Shown piece by piece: positions 1 to 10,473 of a stretch of DNA of 64,000 nt (position 1 is its first letter; the number at the start of each line of letters is the position of its first letter). Source of the stretch: Thalassia testudinum (Eukaryota; Streptophyta; Magnoliopsida; Alismatales; Hydrocharitaceae); NCBI GenBank assembly GCA_037157565.1, contig JAZHRO010000013.1, forward strand, positions 72,781,501-72,845,500, read 5' to 3'. The notes under the pieces were generated by a model. The model saw nothing but the letters and a program-made list of their open reading frames with translations. It was not told where the DNA came from and searched no databases. The translations under genes were made by a program, and so were the position numbers.

Positions 1-345
1 TCCAGCAAGACACTCTTGGTTCTGGTGAAATCTGTCTTTCAAGTTCCAAGTCCTGACTTCCGATACATCATACATCAAGACATTACAGTTTTAACTTTTA
101 CTTTGAAATTATACACTTTGATTCTTTCGTTCTTAAATTTTTTGATTCTTAAATTCTTTGTATTCTTCTATTATTAAATTTTCTGTATTCTTAACATGGT
201 AAGAATATTTCATCTCGTTATTGAATTTTAACATTGTATGGTCATGTTGTATATGAATATTATGATGTAACACTCTTATTGTTACATAATCAACATTTGA
301 TTTTCTTGAAACTGATATCATTTTGACCACTTCTACCATTTTTGT

Positions 346-521
346 CGGCATGCATCGGCATGCCCTCGGTGTGCCTCCGAAATGGCATTTTTCGAGCCAT
401 CGAAATTATCGAAATCTGCCATCGAAAAACGGGCATTTCTCCGGCATGCCCTCGGCATGCCCACGAAATGCACACTTGCAATTTCATCAGCATGGCGTCG
501 AAATCGGCATTTCGAACCTTG
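346..521. mobile_element. hAT-like short element, family A, copy 1 (one end only)
   Basis: This segment is nearly the same as the right end of the copies at 674-1196 and 47882-48476. It has repeated GGCATGCC, CGAAAT and GGGCATTTC motifs and ends ...GGCATTTCGAACCTTG. The GA-rich middle and left terminus of the family are absent or unrecognisable, and no target duplication was found. Confidence 0.6.
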
Positions 522-550
522 CTTCTTGGTGATCTGTAGATTAAGACACG

Positions 551-2107
551 ATGGGTGATAACAAGGACTTTACTAGTGACTCGTTGGGGAAAACTTCTAC
601 CACGAGCACATCCCCATATATGCAAGGCACAACCATCAAGCTTGATGGTACGAACCTTGTCTTGTAATCTCCAGTGTTTTAAATGCTGATGATGTGCCAT
701 TTTCGAAAGGGGGCTTGCCGACGATATTGACGGCATGCCGACAGATTTCGACGATATTGGGCGTTGGACGGGAGGTTTGAAAGTTGAAATACGAAATGGC
801 AGTTTGGAGGGAACGGCAGGGCGGGAAGGAAGGTGTTTGGGAGGGAACCCAGGGAAGGGGAATATGGGCGCTGGGCGAGAGGTTTGAAATTTGAAATACC
901 AAATGGCAGTTTCGAGGGAACGACTGGGTGGGAAGGAGGGTGTTTGGGAGGGAACCCAAGGGGAATCAAGGGACGGTAGGACACGCGCGCGCGCGTGCAC
1001 GCACACCCACACGTGCACACACATAATTTTTAGTATTTATGTGATTTTTTGTCGACATGCCCTCGGCATTTCCACAATGTGCCCTCAGCATGGCCATCGA
1101 AAAATGGGCATTTCCATAGCATGCCCTCGGCATTCTCACGAAATGCACACTTAGAATTTTATCATCACGGCGTCGAAATTGGCATTTCCAATCTTGAATC
1201 TACCTCATTTGCTCAATTTGTTGGATTGCATAGGAAGAAATATATTTTGATAAAGGAAGAACCGGCTGAAGATAAAAAGATAAATGATTAGGAGGCCGAT
1301 AATGATTGGGTGATGACCTATAGTATGAAAGAGCCTATTGCAAAGCAAGTTATGTCGTGCTCATCGGCCAAGAAGACGTGGGAGGTTTTACATGAGAATC
1401 ACTCCTAGAAAAATAATATAGCACATCTTTATCGTGTTATAGAAGATATACACATGATCCGTAAAGGAACGATATCTTTGATTGAATGCTATAACGCATT
1501 GAAGAATTTATGGGATGAGCACAACACTTTTCCGCCTCTCTTTACTGACATCTCTGTAATGGCAAAGTAAAGGGAGGCTATCAGATTGGTACAGTTCTTG
1601 GCTACACTTGGTCCTGAGTATAGAGTAGTAAAGGACCAACTGATGACTCCGAAGGAGATACCTACTCTTGCTTAGATATACGGTTGCTTGTCACGACTAA
1701 AGGTGTCTAATTCTGCCCCCACTACTAAGTCCTCGACTATGGCATCCATTGGCTGTGGTCGAGGCAACTTCTTTGGCAGAGATCGACTACGTCCACCCAA
1801 AGGAAACGTAGGCCGCAGACAGGGACGCGTGGATCTATTCTACAAGCATTGTCACCGTCATAATCACACTACAGATATATGCTGGATCAAACATGGATAT
1901 CCGCCTAGACATGGACCACATGCCAATCAGGTAACCACTGGTGGTGATGACACTACAATTCATGATGGAGACACCTCTCAAGTATTACTCTTACAGGAGG
2001 AATATGACAAATTAGTGGCCTCTCAGTCAAATTCATCGGCTAGTGCCTCTGTGGTCAAGATAGAAGGTACGGTTGCATTGTCTACTGGTTCACATGAGCC
2101 ACTGTAG
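551..2107 (+). pseudogene. copia A gag, interrupted and broken
   Basis: The ATG at 551 opens MGDNKDFTSDSLGKTST and then KLDGTN, the usual copia gag start. The element at 674-1196 splits it, and several stops follow. A zinc knuckle at 1841-1882 reads YKHC....H....C, with the first Cys changed to Tyr. Confidence 0.75.
674..1196. mobile_element. hAT-like short element, family A, copy 2 (inserted in copia gag)
   Basis: It starts GTGTTTTAAATGC and ends GGCATTTCCAATCTTG. Imperfect 8-bp flanks AATCTCCA (666-673) and AATCTACC (1197-1204) look like an aged target duplication. The copia gag reading (LDGTN... before, FAQFVGLHRKKY after) resumes across it. Inside are GGCATGCC motifs, a GA-rich stretch and a CG/CA microsatellite (977-1022). 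No transposase, so non-autonomous. Confidence 0.7.
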
Positions 2108-4280
2108 ATTGTCGACTCAGGTACTTCCTCACACATCACTGAGGGTGCCAACTTGTTTTCTTTCTTATGCACTCTTGTAACCCCCTTTAATGTGAGAGTT
2201 GTTGATGGAGCACTATCCTCAGTGGCAAGACTTGGAGATGTTCCACTTACTAATTTCCTACCTCTTACAAATGTTCTCATGCACTACAGTTTGCTTTGAA
2301 TTTTATATCAATTAGTCAAATTACAAAGGCTCTACATTGACAGGTGATTTTTCATGACGGCTTCTTCCTTTTGCAGGATCTCCAGATGAAGCGGATTGGT
2401 GCAGGATTGGACTAGAATGGCATGTACTATTTACAACTTCCACTCTCATATAAATCTTTTGTCGCTACTTGTGCTACCGCTGCCTTACAATGGCACTTTC
2501 GCCTAAGTTACCCAAGTATCCTTATTATTTGACGTCAATTTCTAAAGTTACATTTTCCCAAATCTTTTCGTTGTGATACTTATCTACTTGGCAAGCATCA
2601 TAGAATTCCTTTTCCATCTAGTCAAAATAAAAGAATTGAGTCCCCCTTTGCTCTAATTCTTACTGATTTGTGGAAACCATGCAGAGTCCAAAGTTTAAAA
2701 GGTTTTAGATTTTTCTTGTCTTGCTCAATGATTATACACATGTTATGTGGGTTTACATGTTGAAAGAAAAGTCCGAAGCCCCTGTAATCATTAAAAACTT
2801 TTTTGCTGAAATAGAGACACAATTTTCTTGTGTTATTCGCATTTTCTGTAGTGATAATGGATTGGAATTTGTGAATGCCTCTTTGAATGATTTCTTCACC
2901 TCTTTAAGGGTCCTTAATCAGACGTGTGTTCATACATCCTAACAAAATAATGTGACTAAACATAAGCTTCGTCATTTGCTTGATGTGGCTAAAACTATGA
3001 TGTTTCAGAAGAATGTTCCACCACATTATTGGGCAGATGCTATTTTGACTACCATTTTTCTTATTAACAAGGTGTCTTCATTTCTTCTCAAAGGGAAGAC
3101 AGCTTACTCGTATCCTAACCAAGATTATTTCTCTCTTATGCTTGCTATCTTTGAGAGTGTGTGCTTTGTTCACCTTTTCAAGGTCGAAAAACTCTCTCCC
3201 TAATTAGTGAAATGCATATTTCTAATATACTCACATACCTAAAAGAGCTACAGGTGTTATGATCCCTTGGCACATCGATTTTATGTGAGTGCTGATGTCA
3301 CTTTTTTTGAGAATGTGCCATATTTTCCAACCAAAGGGGCACCTTCGTCCGTGCCCAACTCTCAAGAGATTCCATTCCTGATATCTACTATTATGCCACC
3401 AGTGCCCTCTGAGCTTCCAGGAAATCCAGAAAGACTGTAGCCGCTGCCATTGTTGCTGCCACAACCTTCTATGCGCACCTACCAATGCAAGGACCCTACT
3501 CCACCACGCCCAGAACTGCTATGTACAATACCTCCTGCTTAATCTCCATTAATCCTACAAAATCTAATGGAGATCAGGTACCATCTGCAAATGGATCTGA
3601 CTTGGACTTCCCATTGCCCATCAAAAGTCCCAACGATCCCATGCTCGTTATTCTATTTCCTAGCATATGTTATTTGATCATTTACCTACTTCTAAAGTTT
3701 CTTTTATTGTTGCAACCATGTATGAAGAGATGTAGGCCTACAGTCTCGTGGCACATGGAAGCTCATGAATCTCCCTCCTGGGGCTACAATGGTTGAATGT
3801 CAATGGGATTTTACTATTAAATACTTATTTGATGGAACAATTGAATAGCATAAGGCTTGCCTTATTGCCAAAGGCTATACTCAAACCTTTAGAGTGAACT
3901 ACTTTGAGACCTTCTCTTTAATGATCTGATTGAACTCCATTCATATTCTTCTCTCAGTGGCAATGAATTGTGATTAGCTAGTTATTCAATTGGGCATCAA
4001 GAATGCATTCTTTTATAGTGATCTCAATGAAGAGATGTATATGCATCAACCACCCGAGTCTGCTATTGAGGAGGTGTCAAAAGGTTTGCAGATTATGTAA
4101 AGCCATCTATAGATTAAAACAAAGTCCAAGAGTATAATTTGATAGATTTAGCAAAGCTGTACAATAATTTGCTTTCCATAACTTCTCATTAAATCACTCA
4201 ATTTATGTCATGCAATGATCAAGGGGCCTAGTAATTCTCAGTCTATGTTGATGATATTGCTCACAGGGAACGACACGAGG
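2107..4280 (+). pseudogene. copia A pol remnant (protease, integrase, partial RT)
   Basis: Protease shows DSGTSSH near 2113. Integrase shows SDNGLEF near 2852 and a decayed RHLLD block near 2970. RT shows IKNAFFYSDL near 4000 and YVDDI near 4240, where the element ends. Many stops interrupt it. Confidence 0.72.
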
Positions 4281-4989
4281 GTAATTCTCGTAGTCTATCT
4301 TTCTGCTGCAATATCTGGCATGCCTGCTGTTGCAAGAAATATAAGCCAATGCATAGATAGTAAGGATCATTGCAAGGCAATCCTGAGATTATAGGGCTAT
4401 GCAAACTCAATGTAAGTCAACTTTTTTTTTGAAAGAGTATGTAGATCAATGTTTTTTTGAAAAGGAGTATGTAGATCAATGTTAATCAAGCTTTTATCTT
4501 GGTTATGGCATTTGATATGGAGAGTTCAGCAAAGATTGCATTCAATCACCATGCTGCTATGTGACTTCAAGTGACCTAGGTTTTCACAAGAGGGCACAAT
4601 CCAAAAGGGCCAACCAGTGCTAGGCCTGTATCTACTAAGTAGCAGAATTGTCATGACAAGCGGAACAAATAAATGGCAATCTTCCACTGTGAGAAACGCA
4701 GTGTGCAAATTAGTGGTTACAGTAATCAGTACCTTAATAATCTATCTTTTGTTCATACTTACGCTTCCTAATGGACCATATTGTAATTTTCCACCACTAA
4801 ACTTTAGCTAAGCCTGGGTACTAGGCTGGGTACTTGACCTAATTGGGTTGAGTTTGGGTTGCAATTTAGGAATTCAACCCGATTAGAAGCAGGCAAAACC
4901 CCACCAGCCTAAGTGGGCTCAAGGTCAGGTATTCAATTTTTAGATTTAAGCTCAGCCCAATTTTGCCCAATTAGAAAGGTCATAATCTT
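4281..4989. other. Intron 16 spacer without gene
   Basis: AT-rich sequence between the two copia elements. Apart from the 29-bp tandem pair I see no coding signal, no HRQ1 exon and no recognisable element. Confidence 0.5.
4423..4481. repeat. Two-copy tandem repeat, unit about 29 bp
   Basis: The unit T-run-GAA(A/AG)GAGTATGTAGATCAATG occurs twice back to back with two small differences. Probably a local slippage duplication. Confidence 0.75.
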
Positions 4990-5122
4990 TTGATGTTTTA
5001 TTATAGAGTTGTTTGTCTTGTTTCTTGTCATATTAGACTTATGATGTAATTTTCCCAATACCTCTCTCTATATAAAGAAGTGTAGGATTTCATTTAAGAA
5101 TAAAACAAGTTATTTTCTACGA
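4990..5122 (+). repeat. 5' LTR of copia B (left end eroded)
   Basis: It matches 10080-10205 closely from GTTGTTTGTCTTG onward, including CTCTCTATATAAA, a probable LTR TATA box. The first 20-30 bases no longer match. Confidence 0.75.
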
Positions 5123-5123
5123 C

Positions 5124-5136
5124 TTAGTATCAGGGC
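5124..5136 (+). other. Primer-binding site of copia B (mutated)
   Basis: TTAGTATCAGGGC resembles the initiator-Met tRNA site TGGTATCAGAGC and sits right after the 5' LTR. Confidence 0.55.
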
Positions 5137-5782
5137 GACAATCCTAGATTGGCAGTCTAGTATCTACTTCTCACGAGCCTCCGTACCCCTCCACCAAAAC
5201 CCTAATCTCCTATTTCACACCTGCGGAAGTCTCCGCCAACGAGCCACCAGCCACCGCCGGCCCTAGGAGGCCATTGCCGTGGCCGTAGCGGCTACCGATG
5301 CTCATCGTCGGCTACTGCTGACCCTAGCGGGCCCCCTCCGAGCACCACAAGGTGCCACCGCCCCTCTGTAGACAGTGGTTCCCGCTTCGAGAGGCCCTGC
5401 AGCGCAGCCTCTCGCACTGCTCTCATCAGCTGGAGGTCGCTGTGCCACCTGGAGATCAGCCCAGCACCTCGAAGCATCGCCCCTGTGCCACCCCTGACCT
5501 TAGGACAGCACCGCCTGACGTCGAAGCACCGCCTCTGGCCGCTGAGGTGCCGCCACTGCCGCCGCCATCACCTGCAGGTCGCGGTGGTGGTTCTCGAGGT
5601 TGATTGTGCCTGCCTAAGCACTGTTAAGATCCTTCCTAACATACGCTAAAACCTGATCTACAGGTCCCTGTGATTCTTGTGATGTTATCTAGGGTTTCTT
5701 CACCTTAGATCTCATGTTCAAGAGATCACTTTTCTCTGATTGTGAAGTTTTCAGATCTGAATATTGATTTCAGATCGCATCT

Positions 5783-6660
5783 ATGGCATCTTGTGGCAGT
5801 CCTAAAGCACGATGGCTCGTCAAATTCTTCGAAAGCGTCATCGGTTACTGCTATAGACAACGGAGGTTATAATCTCCTTTCTTTGTTCCTATCACCAAGT
5901 TGAACAAGGCCAATTATGCTAGATGGTCTCAGACGTTCGTCATGACCGTTGAGGGGCATGATAAGGAACACCTACTGTTGGAGATGGAGCCGCAAGATAA
6001 AACAGGGAAGAATGCCACATGGAAGAAGGATAATTCCATGGTTCGTGCATGAATCATGAATTCTGTTGAGCCTCAGATCGGTGATGAGATCATGTACTAC
6101 AAGATCGCCAAGGAGATGTGGGATTCTCTACATGATACATATTCTCATGAAAAGAATTTCAGCAAAGTGTTTGAGATTCATCATGCTCTTGATAGTCTAT
6201 AATAGGAGGGTCAGTCACTGTCCCAGTATTATGCCACCCTAAAGGGGCTCCTTGAAAAATATAATGCATGCCAACCTGTCTGCACTTGTGCCACTCAGAA
6301 GGCACATAGGAAGGAGTATGCAACCCTTCAGTTTCTTGACAGACTTGGCCCAGACTATGAGGTCGTTAGGTCCCAAATCGTTACTCTAGTTGAGCTTCCA
6401 TCTCTAGAGAAGGCTTATAACCGCATGAGCAGAGTGGTTATTAGGCCACCCCTGTCAAAGAGTGGACAAACCCCTATGCTTGTTGCTGCCGCACTTGGAG
6501 GACGTGGTGCTCCATCGATTAGGGGGAGAGGACGTGATGGTCGGGGTACGAGTGGTAGACCTCGCACCATTTGCTCACATTGTGGAAAAGTTAGTCATAC
6601 AGAGGCTTCTTGCTAAACGAAGCATGGTCAACCTCCCATGACCAACCAGGCTCTCTCTAG
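5783..6660 (+). pseudogene. copia B gag
   Basis: The ATG at 5783 opens MASCGSPKARWLVKF. Canonical gag blocks follow (KLNKANYARWSQTF, LQFLDRLGPDYEVVRS). An intact CCHC knuckle lies at 6572-6613 (C-SH-C-GKVS-H-TEAS-C). In-frame stops occur at about 6050 and 6200 and directly after the knuckle. Confidence 0.82.
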
Positions 6661-6674
6661 AGGAGGGGAGCGAC

Positions 6675-8100
6675 ATGGTGTCTCGTGCAGACTATGATGC
6701 TGTGATCCAGCATCTCTTTCAGCTGACCCAGGAGACTACTACTACCACTGCAGATACTGCTGCCTTGGATACTTCAGGTATGACTTCCACTTATAGGTCT
6801 GGTAACACTGACAGTACCTTATGGTTGGTGGATTCTGGCGCATCTCAACATCTCAATGGGGATGAGACATGTTTTCAATAGGTTCATAATGTTCCCTCAG
6901 GGAGATCTGTGCAGGTAGCAGATGACAGGCAGTGTAGGATTCATGGCAGAGGAGATGTAGCAGTGACTCCTACTCTAACATTGCCTAACATTCTTTATGT
7001 TCCAGAATTTCCTATTAGTCATTTGTCTGTTAGTAGAATTACAAGAAACTTGCACTATCGTGCAATATTTGATGAGCTAGGCTATATTTTTTAGGACAAA
7101 CTCACAAAGAGGGCGATTGGTGGCGGACATGAGGAAGGGGGTGTGTATCGCCTGGTCCAAAATCCAATTGCTGCTGTGTCAGAGCGAGATTGCATTTAGT
7201 GCTGGTATAGCTCTTCAGTGGCATCATCGTCTTAGGCACCCATCACTGGATAGTCTTCGACGTGTCATTCCTCATATTTCACTAGCTACGGAGATTTTGT
7301 GTGATGCATACCAACTGGGAAAGCATCACAGGACCAGTTTTCCTCCTAGTTTATCTCACAGTTCTAATGCTATCTTTCATTTACTGCATATGGAGGTATG
7401 GGGACCGAGTCGTATCCCTAACAAACTGGGTCATAGGTTTTATCAACTTGTTGTGGATGAGTTTTCCAGGACGTCATGGTTATTCCTTTTGAAAAATAAA
7501 TCGGATGTTAGATCAGTAATTAAAACATTTATCCTACAAATAAAAACTCAATTTTCTACTATTGTGAAGATTGTGCAACCTGATATTGCTTTTGAGTTCT
7601 ATACATCTAAGTTGGTAGCCTTTTACAGATCTCTTGGAATTGTTCATCAGACATCCTGTCCACATACGTCGCAACAGAATAGTGTCGTGGAAAGGAAGCA
7701 TCGTTACGTGCTTGATGTGACTAGAACATTATTAATCCAACACAATGTACCACAGGTGTATTGGGGAGATGCAGTGTTGACTGCATGTTATTTGATTAAT
7801 AGATTGCCCAACTCAACCATACAAGAGCAAGTTTCTTGGCTGGTTCTCTATCCTAAGAAAGATCTATTCACTATTCCACCTTGAGTGTTTGGTTGTGTTG
7901 CCTTTATTCATATTCTTGGACCTGGCAGAGACAAGTTGGCTCCAAGAGCAGTGAAGTGTGTGTTTCTGAGATATAGTAGCACCCAGAAAGGATACAAATG
8001 CTATTACCCCCGTGGTAAGAAACATTATGTGACTGCAGATGTCACATTTCATAAGCCAATTCCTTATTTCTCTACAGATGATCATCAAGTGATATTTTAG
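6675..8100 (+). pseudogene. copia B protease and integrase
   Basis: Protease has LWLVDSGASQH with the active DSG at 6831. The pre-integrase block has WHHRLRHPS. The integrase core is damaged: the first catalytic Asp region reads MEVWGPSR (Asp to Glu), and the second reads QPDIAFEF instead of SDNGGEF. The VVERKHR block (around 7690) is intact. A zinc-ligand Cys is changed to Tyr (CDAYQLGKHH). Confidence 0.82.
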
Positions 8101-8551
8101 AGAGATCCGACTCCTATGCCTATTCCACCAGTTCCTTTGGAATAAATCCCTATTACATATCATGAGGATATACCTACCACAGATGAGGCAGAAAGTGGAG
8201 ACTACTCAGGTGTATAGGCTACCCGTGACATACAGACAGCATGCATGGCGACAAAAACACACCCCTACTACACCTCAGCCACCTATCTCCTCTCCTACTT
8301 AGGTATCCGTTGATTCTGACATGAGTTTTCCTAGTGGTGCTTGTGCAAGTTCCTATGATGAGTCTCAACTCCGGTTGCTACTAAGCATAGTTAGGAGGAC
8401 CTTAATCTTCCGATTGCTATTTGGAAGACTTCACACAGCTGTGCCTAGTATCATAATGTACACACAATCTCCACTGCCAACCTTGGTAGTTCCTTTGCTA
8501 CTTTCACAGCGACTATCTGCAATGCATGTTCCTACCTCCCATTAGTAGGCC

Positions 8552-10049
8552 ATGCTAGATCCAAACAGTTGTCAGGCTATGGAGGATGAGATGGTTGCTC
8601 TACAGTCTAGAAGGACGTGGGATTTGACCACCTTGCCTCCTCATGTCAAAATAGTTGGGTGCCGTTGGGTCTTTGTGGTTAAATATAACCCAGACGGCAC
8701 AATATCTCACTACAAGATGAGACTAGTGGCAAAGGGATTTACCCAAACGTACGGGGTAGATTTCTTTGATACCTTATCTCCAGTCGCTCGACTATCCATT
8801 GTTCAGATTTTGATGTCTGTAGCAGTTCACTGTAACTGGCCTCTTCATCAGTTGGATATCAAGAATGCATTCTTCTATGGAGATCTTTAGGAGGATGTCT
8901 ATATGCAACAACCCACTGAATTTGAGGCTCAGGGGGAGTGCGTATGTAGATTGAAGAAAGTCATCTATGGCTTGAAGCAGAGCCCAAGAGCATGGTTCCA
9001 GAAACTCTCTGAGGAGGTACATGTAATGAGACTTATAAGGTCCTCTGCTGATCACTCTTTGTTTGTCAGGAAGAATAAAAGGGGAGTGGTTGTACTTTTT
9101 GTCTATGTGGATGACCTGATCCTCACCGGAGATGATTTTGCTGGGATAGCTGAGGTAAAATGGAAGTTGGTTGATGCCTTCATGATGAAGGATCTGGGTG
9201 AGCTCAGATGCTTTCTTGGAATTGAAGTGGCACGCAGCAAAAAGGGCATCATTCTTAGCGGAAGTATGCCTTTGATATTTTGCAGAAAACAGAAATGATG
9301 AGGTCCAAACCTACTAATATACCTATGAATCCCAAATGACACCTATATGATACTGAGTCTTTGCCTATAGATAGCAGATCATATAGCTAGTTGATCGGTA
9401 AATTGCTGTATCTTACTATTACACATCCGGATATTTCCCTTGCAATAAGAAAGCTCAGCTAGTTCATGGACAAATCGACCAGGTAGCATTGAGATGCTCC
9501 TATACAGGTGCTTAGGTATGTGAAAAAAGCACATGGCATAGATGTTTTATTTCAGAGAGGCACATCCATGAGTGTTATTGGCTACTCTGATGCCAACTAT
9601 GCAGGGTGCATAACAGACAGGAAGTCAACAATTGAATTCTATACTTATGTGGCAGGCAACTTAGTGACATGGAGAAGCAAGAAGCAACAAGTGGTATCTA
9701 GGTCCAGCACATAATCAAAATACAGGGCTATGGCTCGAACAGCTGCAAGATGGTTTAGGTCAGATATGTTCTACATGATCTCCATATTTAGGAAGAGGGA
9801 TCAATGGAGATGAGGTGTAATAATCGTGCTGCTACCTAAATTGCAAACAACCAAATGTTTCATGAGTGGACAAAGCATGTTGAGGTTGATTGCCACTACA
9901 CTAAAGACTTAATACAACGTGGAATTATTTATACTTCATCCGCATCGTCTGAAGATCAAATTGCAAACATATTCACGAAGTCCCTTGCTAGATCTGCTTT
10001 TGATAAGTGTTGTTTCAAGTTGAGCATCATTGATATATATGCTCTAACT
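8552..10049 (+). pseudogene. copia B reverse transcriptase and RNase H
   Basis: RT carries WVFVVKYNPDGTI, RLVAKGFTQTYGVDF, QLDIKNAFFYGDL and the catalytic YVDD at 9104-9115. RNase H carries GYSDANYAGC and RKSTIEFYT from about 9570. Stops at 8887, about 9295 and 9712 break it. Confidence 0.85.
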
Positions 10050-10059
10050 TGAAGGAGAG

Positions 10060-10205
10060 TGCTGGTAGAGCACGTATTAGTTTTGTTTAGAGTTGTTTGT
10101 CTTGTTTCTTGTTCTATTGGACTTATGATGTAATTTTCTCAGCACCTCTCTCTATATAAAAAGGTGTACGGTTTCATTTGAGAATAAGACAAGTTATTTT
10201 CTTCA
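10060..10205 (+). repeat. 3' LTR of copia B
   Basis: It begins TGCTGGTAGAGCACG right after the purine tract, has CTCTCTATATAAAAAG, and ends TTTTCTTCA. At 146 bp it is short for an LTR of an element with a full coding set. Confidence 0.8.
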
Positions 10206-10397
10206 ACCCATACGTATACAAAATAATTGTTCATCTTGTATATGAAAATTTTACTTGATATCGATTTCATTTGATCTTGCTTTGGACAAACGGGTTAAAT
10301 AACCAATAAGCTATTTGTAGGCAGGTCCTCCATCCAATTATTAGTGTACTGCCACATGAAAGGATACATAGGTAACAAATTTAACATACAGCAATAC

Positions 10398-10473
10398 CTG
10401 AACACTATAGCCAGCACGATAAGATGAAATACTGTCAACAAGGCTAGATGCAGTCTCCTTAAGTATTTCACGC
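10398..10473 (-). CDS. HRQ1: HRQ1 exon 16 (last exon in the window)
   Basis: Opens after gaggcag and reads [20 protein letters not shown], ending GTTCAG|GTATTG in phase 0. The next block, with motifs V and VI, should follow in phase 0. I found no trace of it between here and position 1, so intron 16 is longer than 10.4 kb. Confidence 0.91.

Larger units (their letters stand above)
1..4280 (+). mobile_element. Ty1/copia retrotransposon remnant A (decayed, 3' truncated)
   Basis: Gag, protease, integrase and the front half of reverse transcriptase are in copia order on the plus strand, with many stops and frameshifts. The reading stops after YVDDI near 4250, so RNase H and the 3' LTR are lost. 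The first 340 bp are AT-rich and probably LTR or leader sequence; no left boundary was seen. Two copies of a small hAT-like element sit inside. It lies in intron 16 of HRQ1, antisense to the gene. Confidence 0.75.
4990..10205 (+). mobile_element. Ty1/copia retrotransposon B with short LTRs (all domains, inactivated)
   Basis: Two direct repeats flank gag, protease, integrase, RT and RNase H in copia order. The 3' LTR (10060-10205, TG...CA, 146 bp) follows the purine tract GAAGGAGAG. The 5' LTR (about 4990-5122) is followed by a decayed primer-binding site. Stops and frameshifts break every domain, so the element is inactive. It lies in intron 16, antisense to HRQ1. Confidence 0.88.

Noticed and set aside
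346..521. Regular GGCATGCC repeats resembling a CRISPR array or satellite
   Set aside because: Spacing is irregular, there are no spacers, and the same block occurs as the end of elements with 8-bp target duplications.
290..1154. Overlapping open frames of 87-244 codons in the first 1.2 kb
   Set aside because: They come from the CG-rich, stop-poor hAT-like element and its microsatellite; composition is not protein-like.
4526..4708. Possible HRQ1 exon 17 on the minus strand
   Set aside because: The frame lacks any motif V or VI similarity and has no convincing splice sites.
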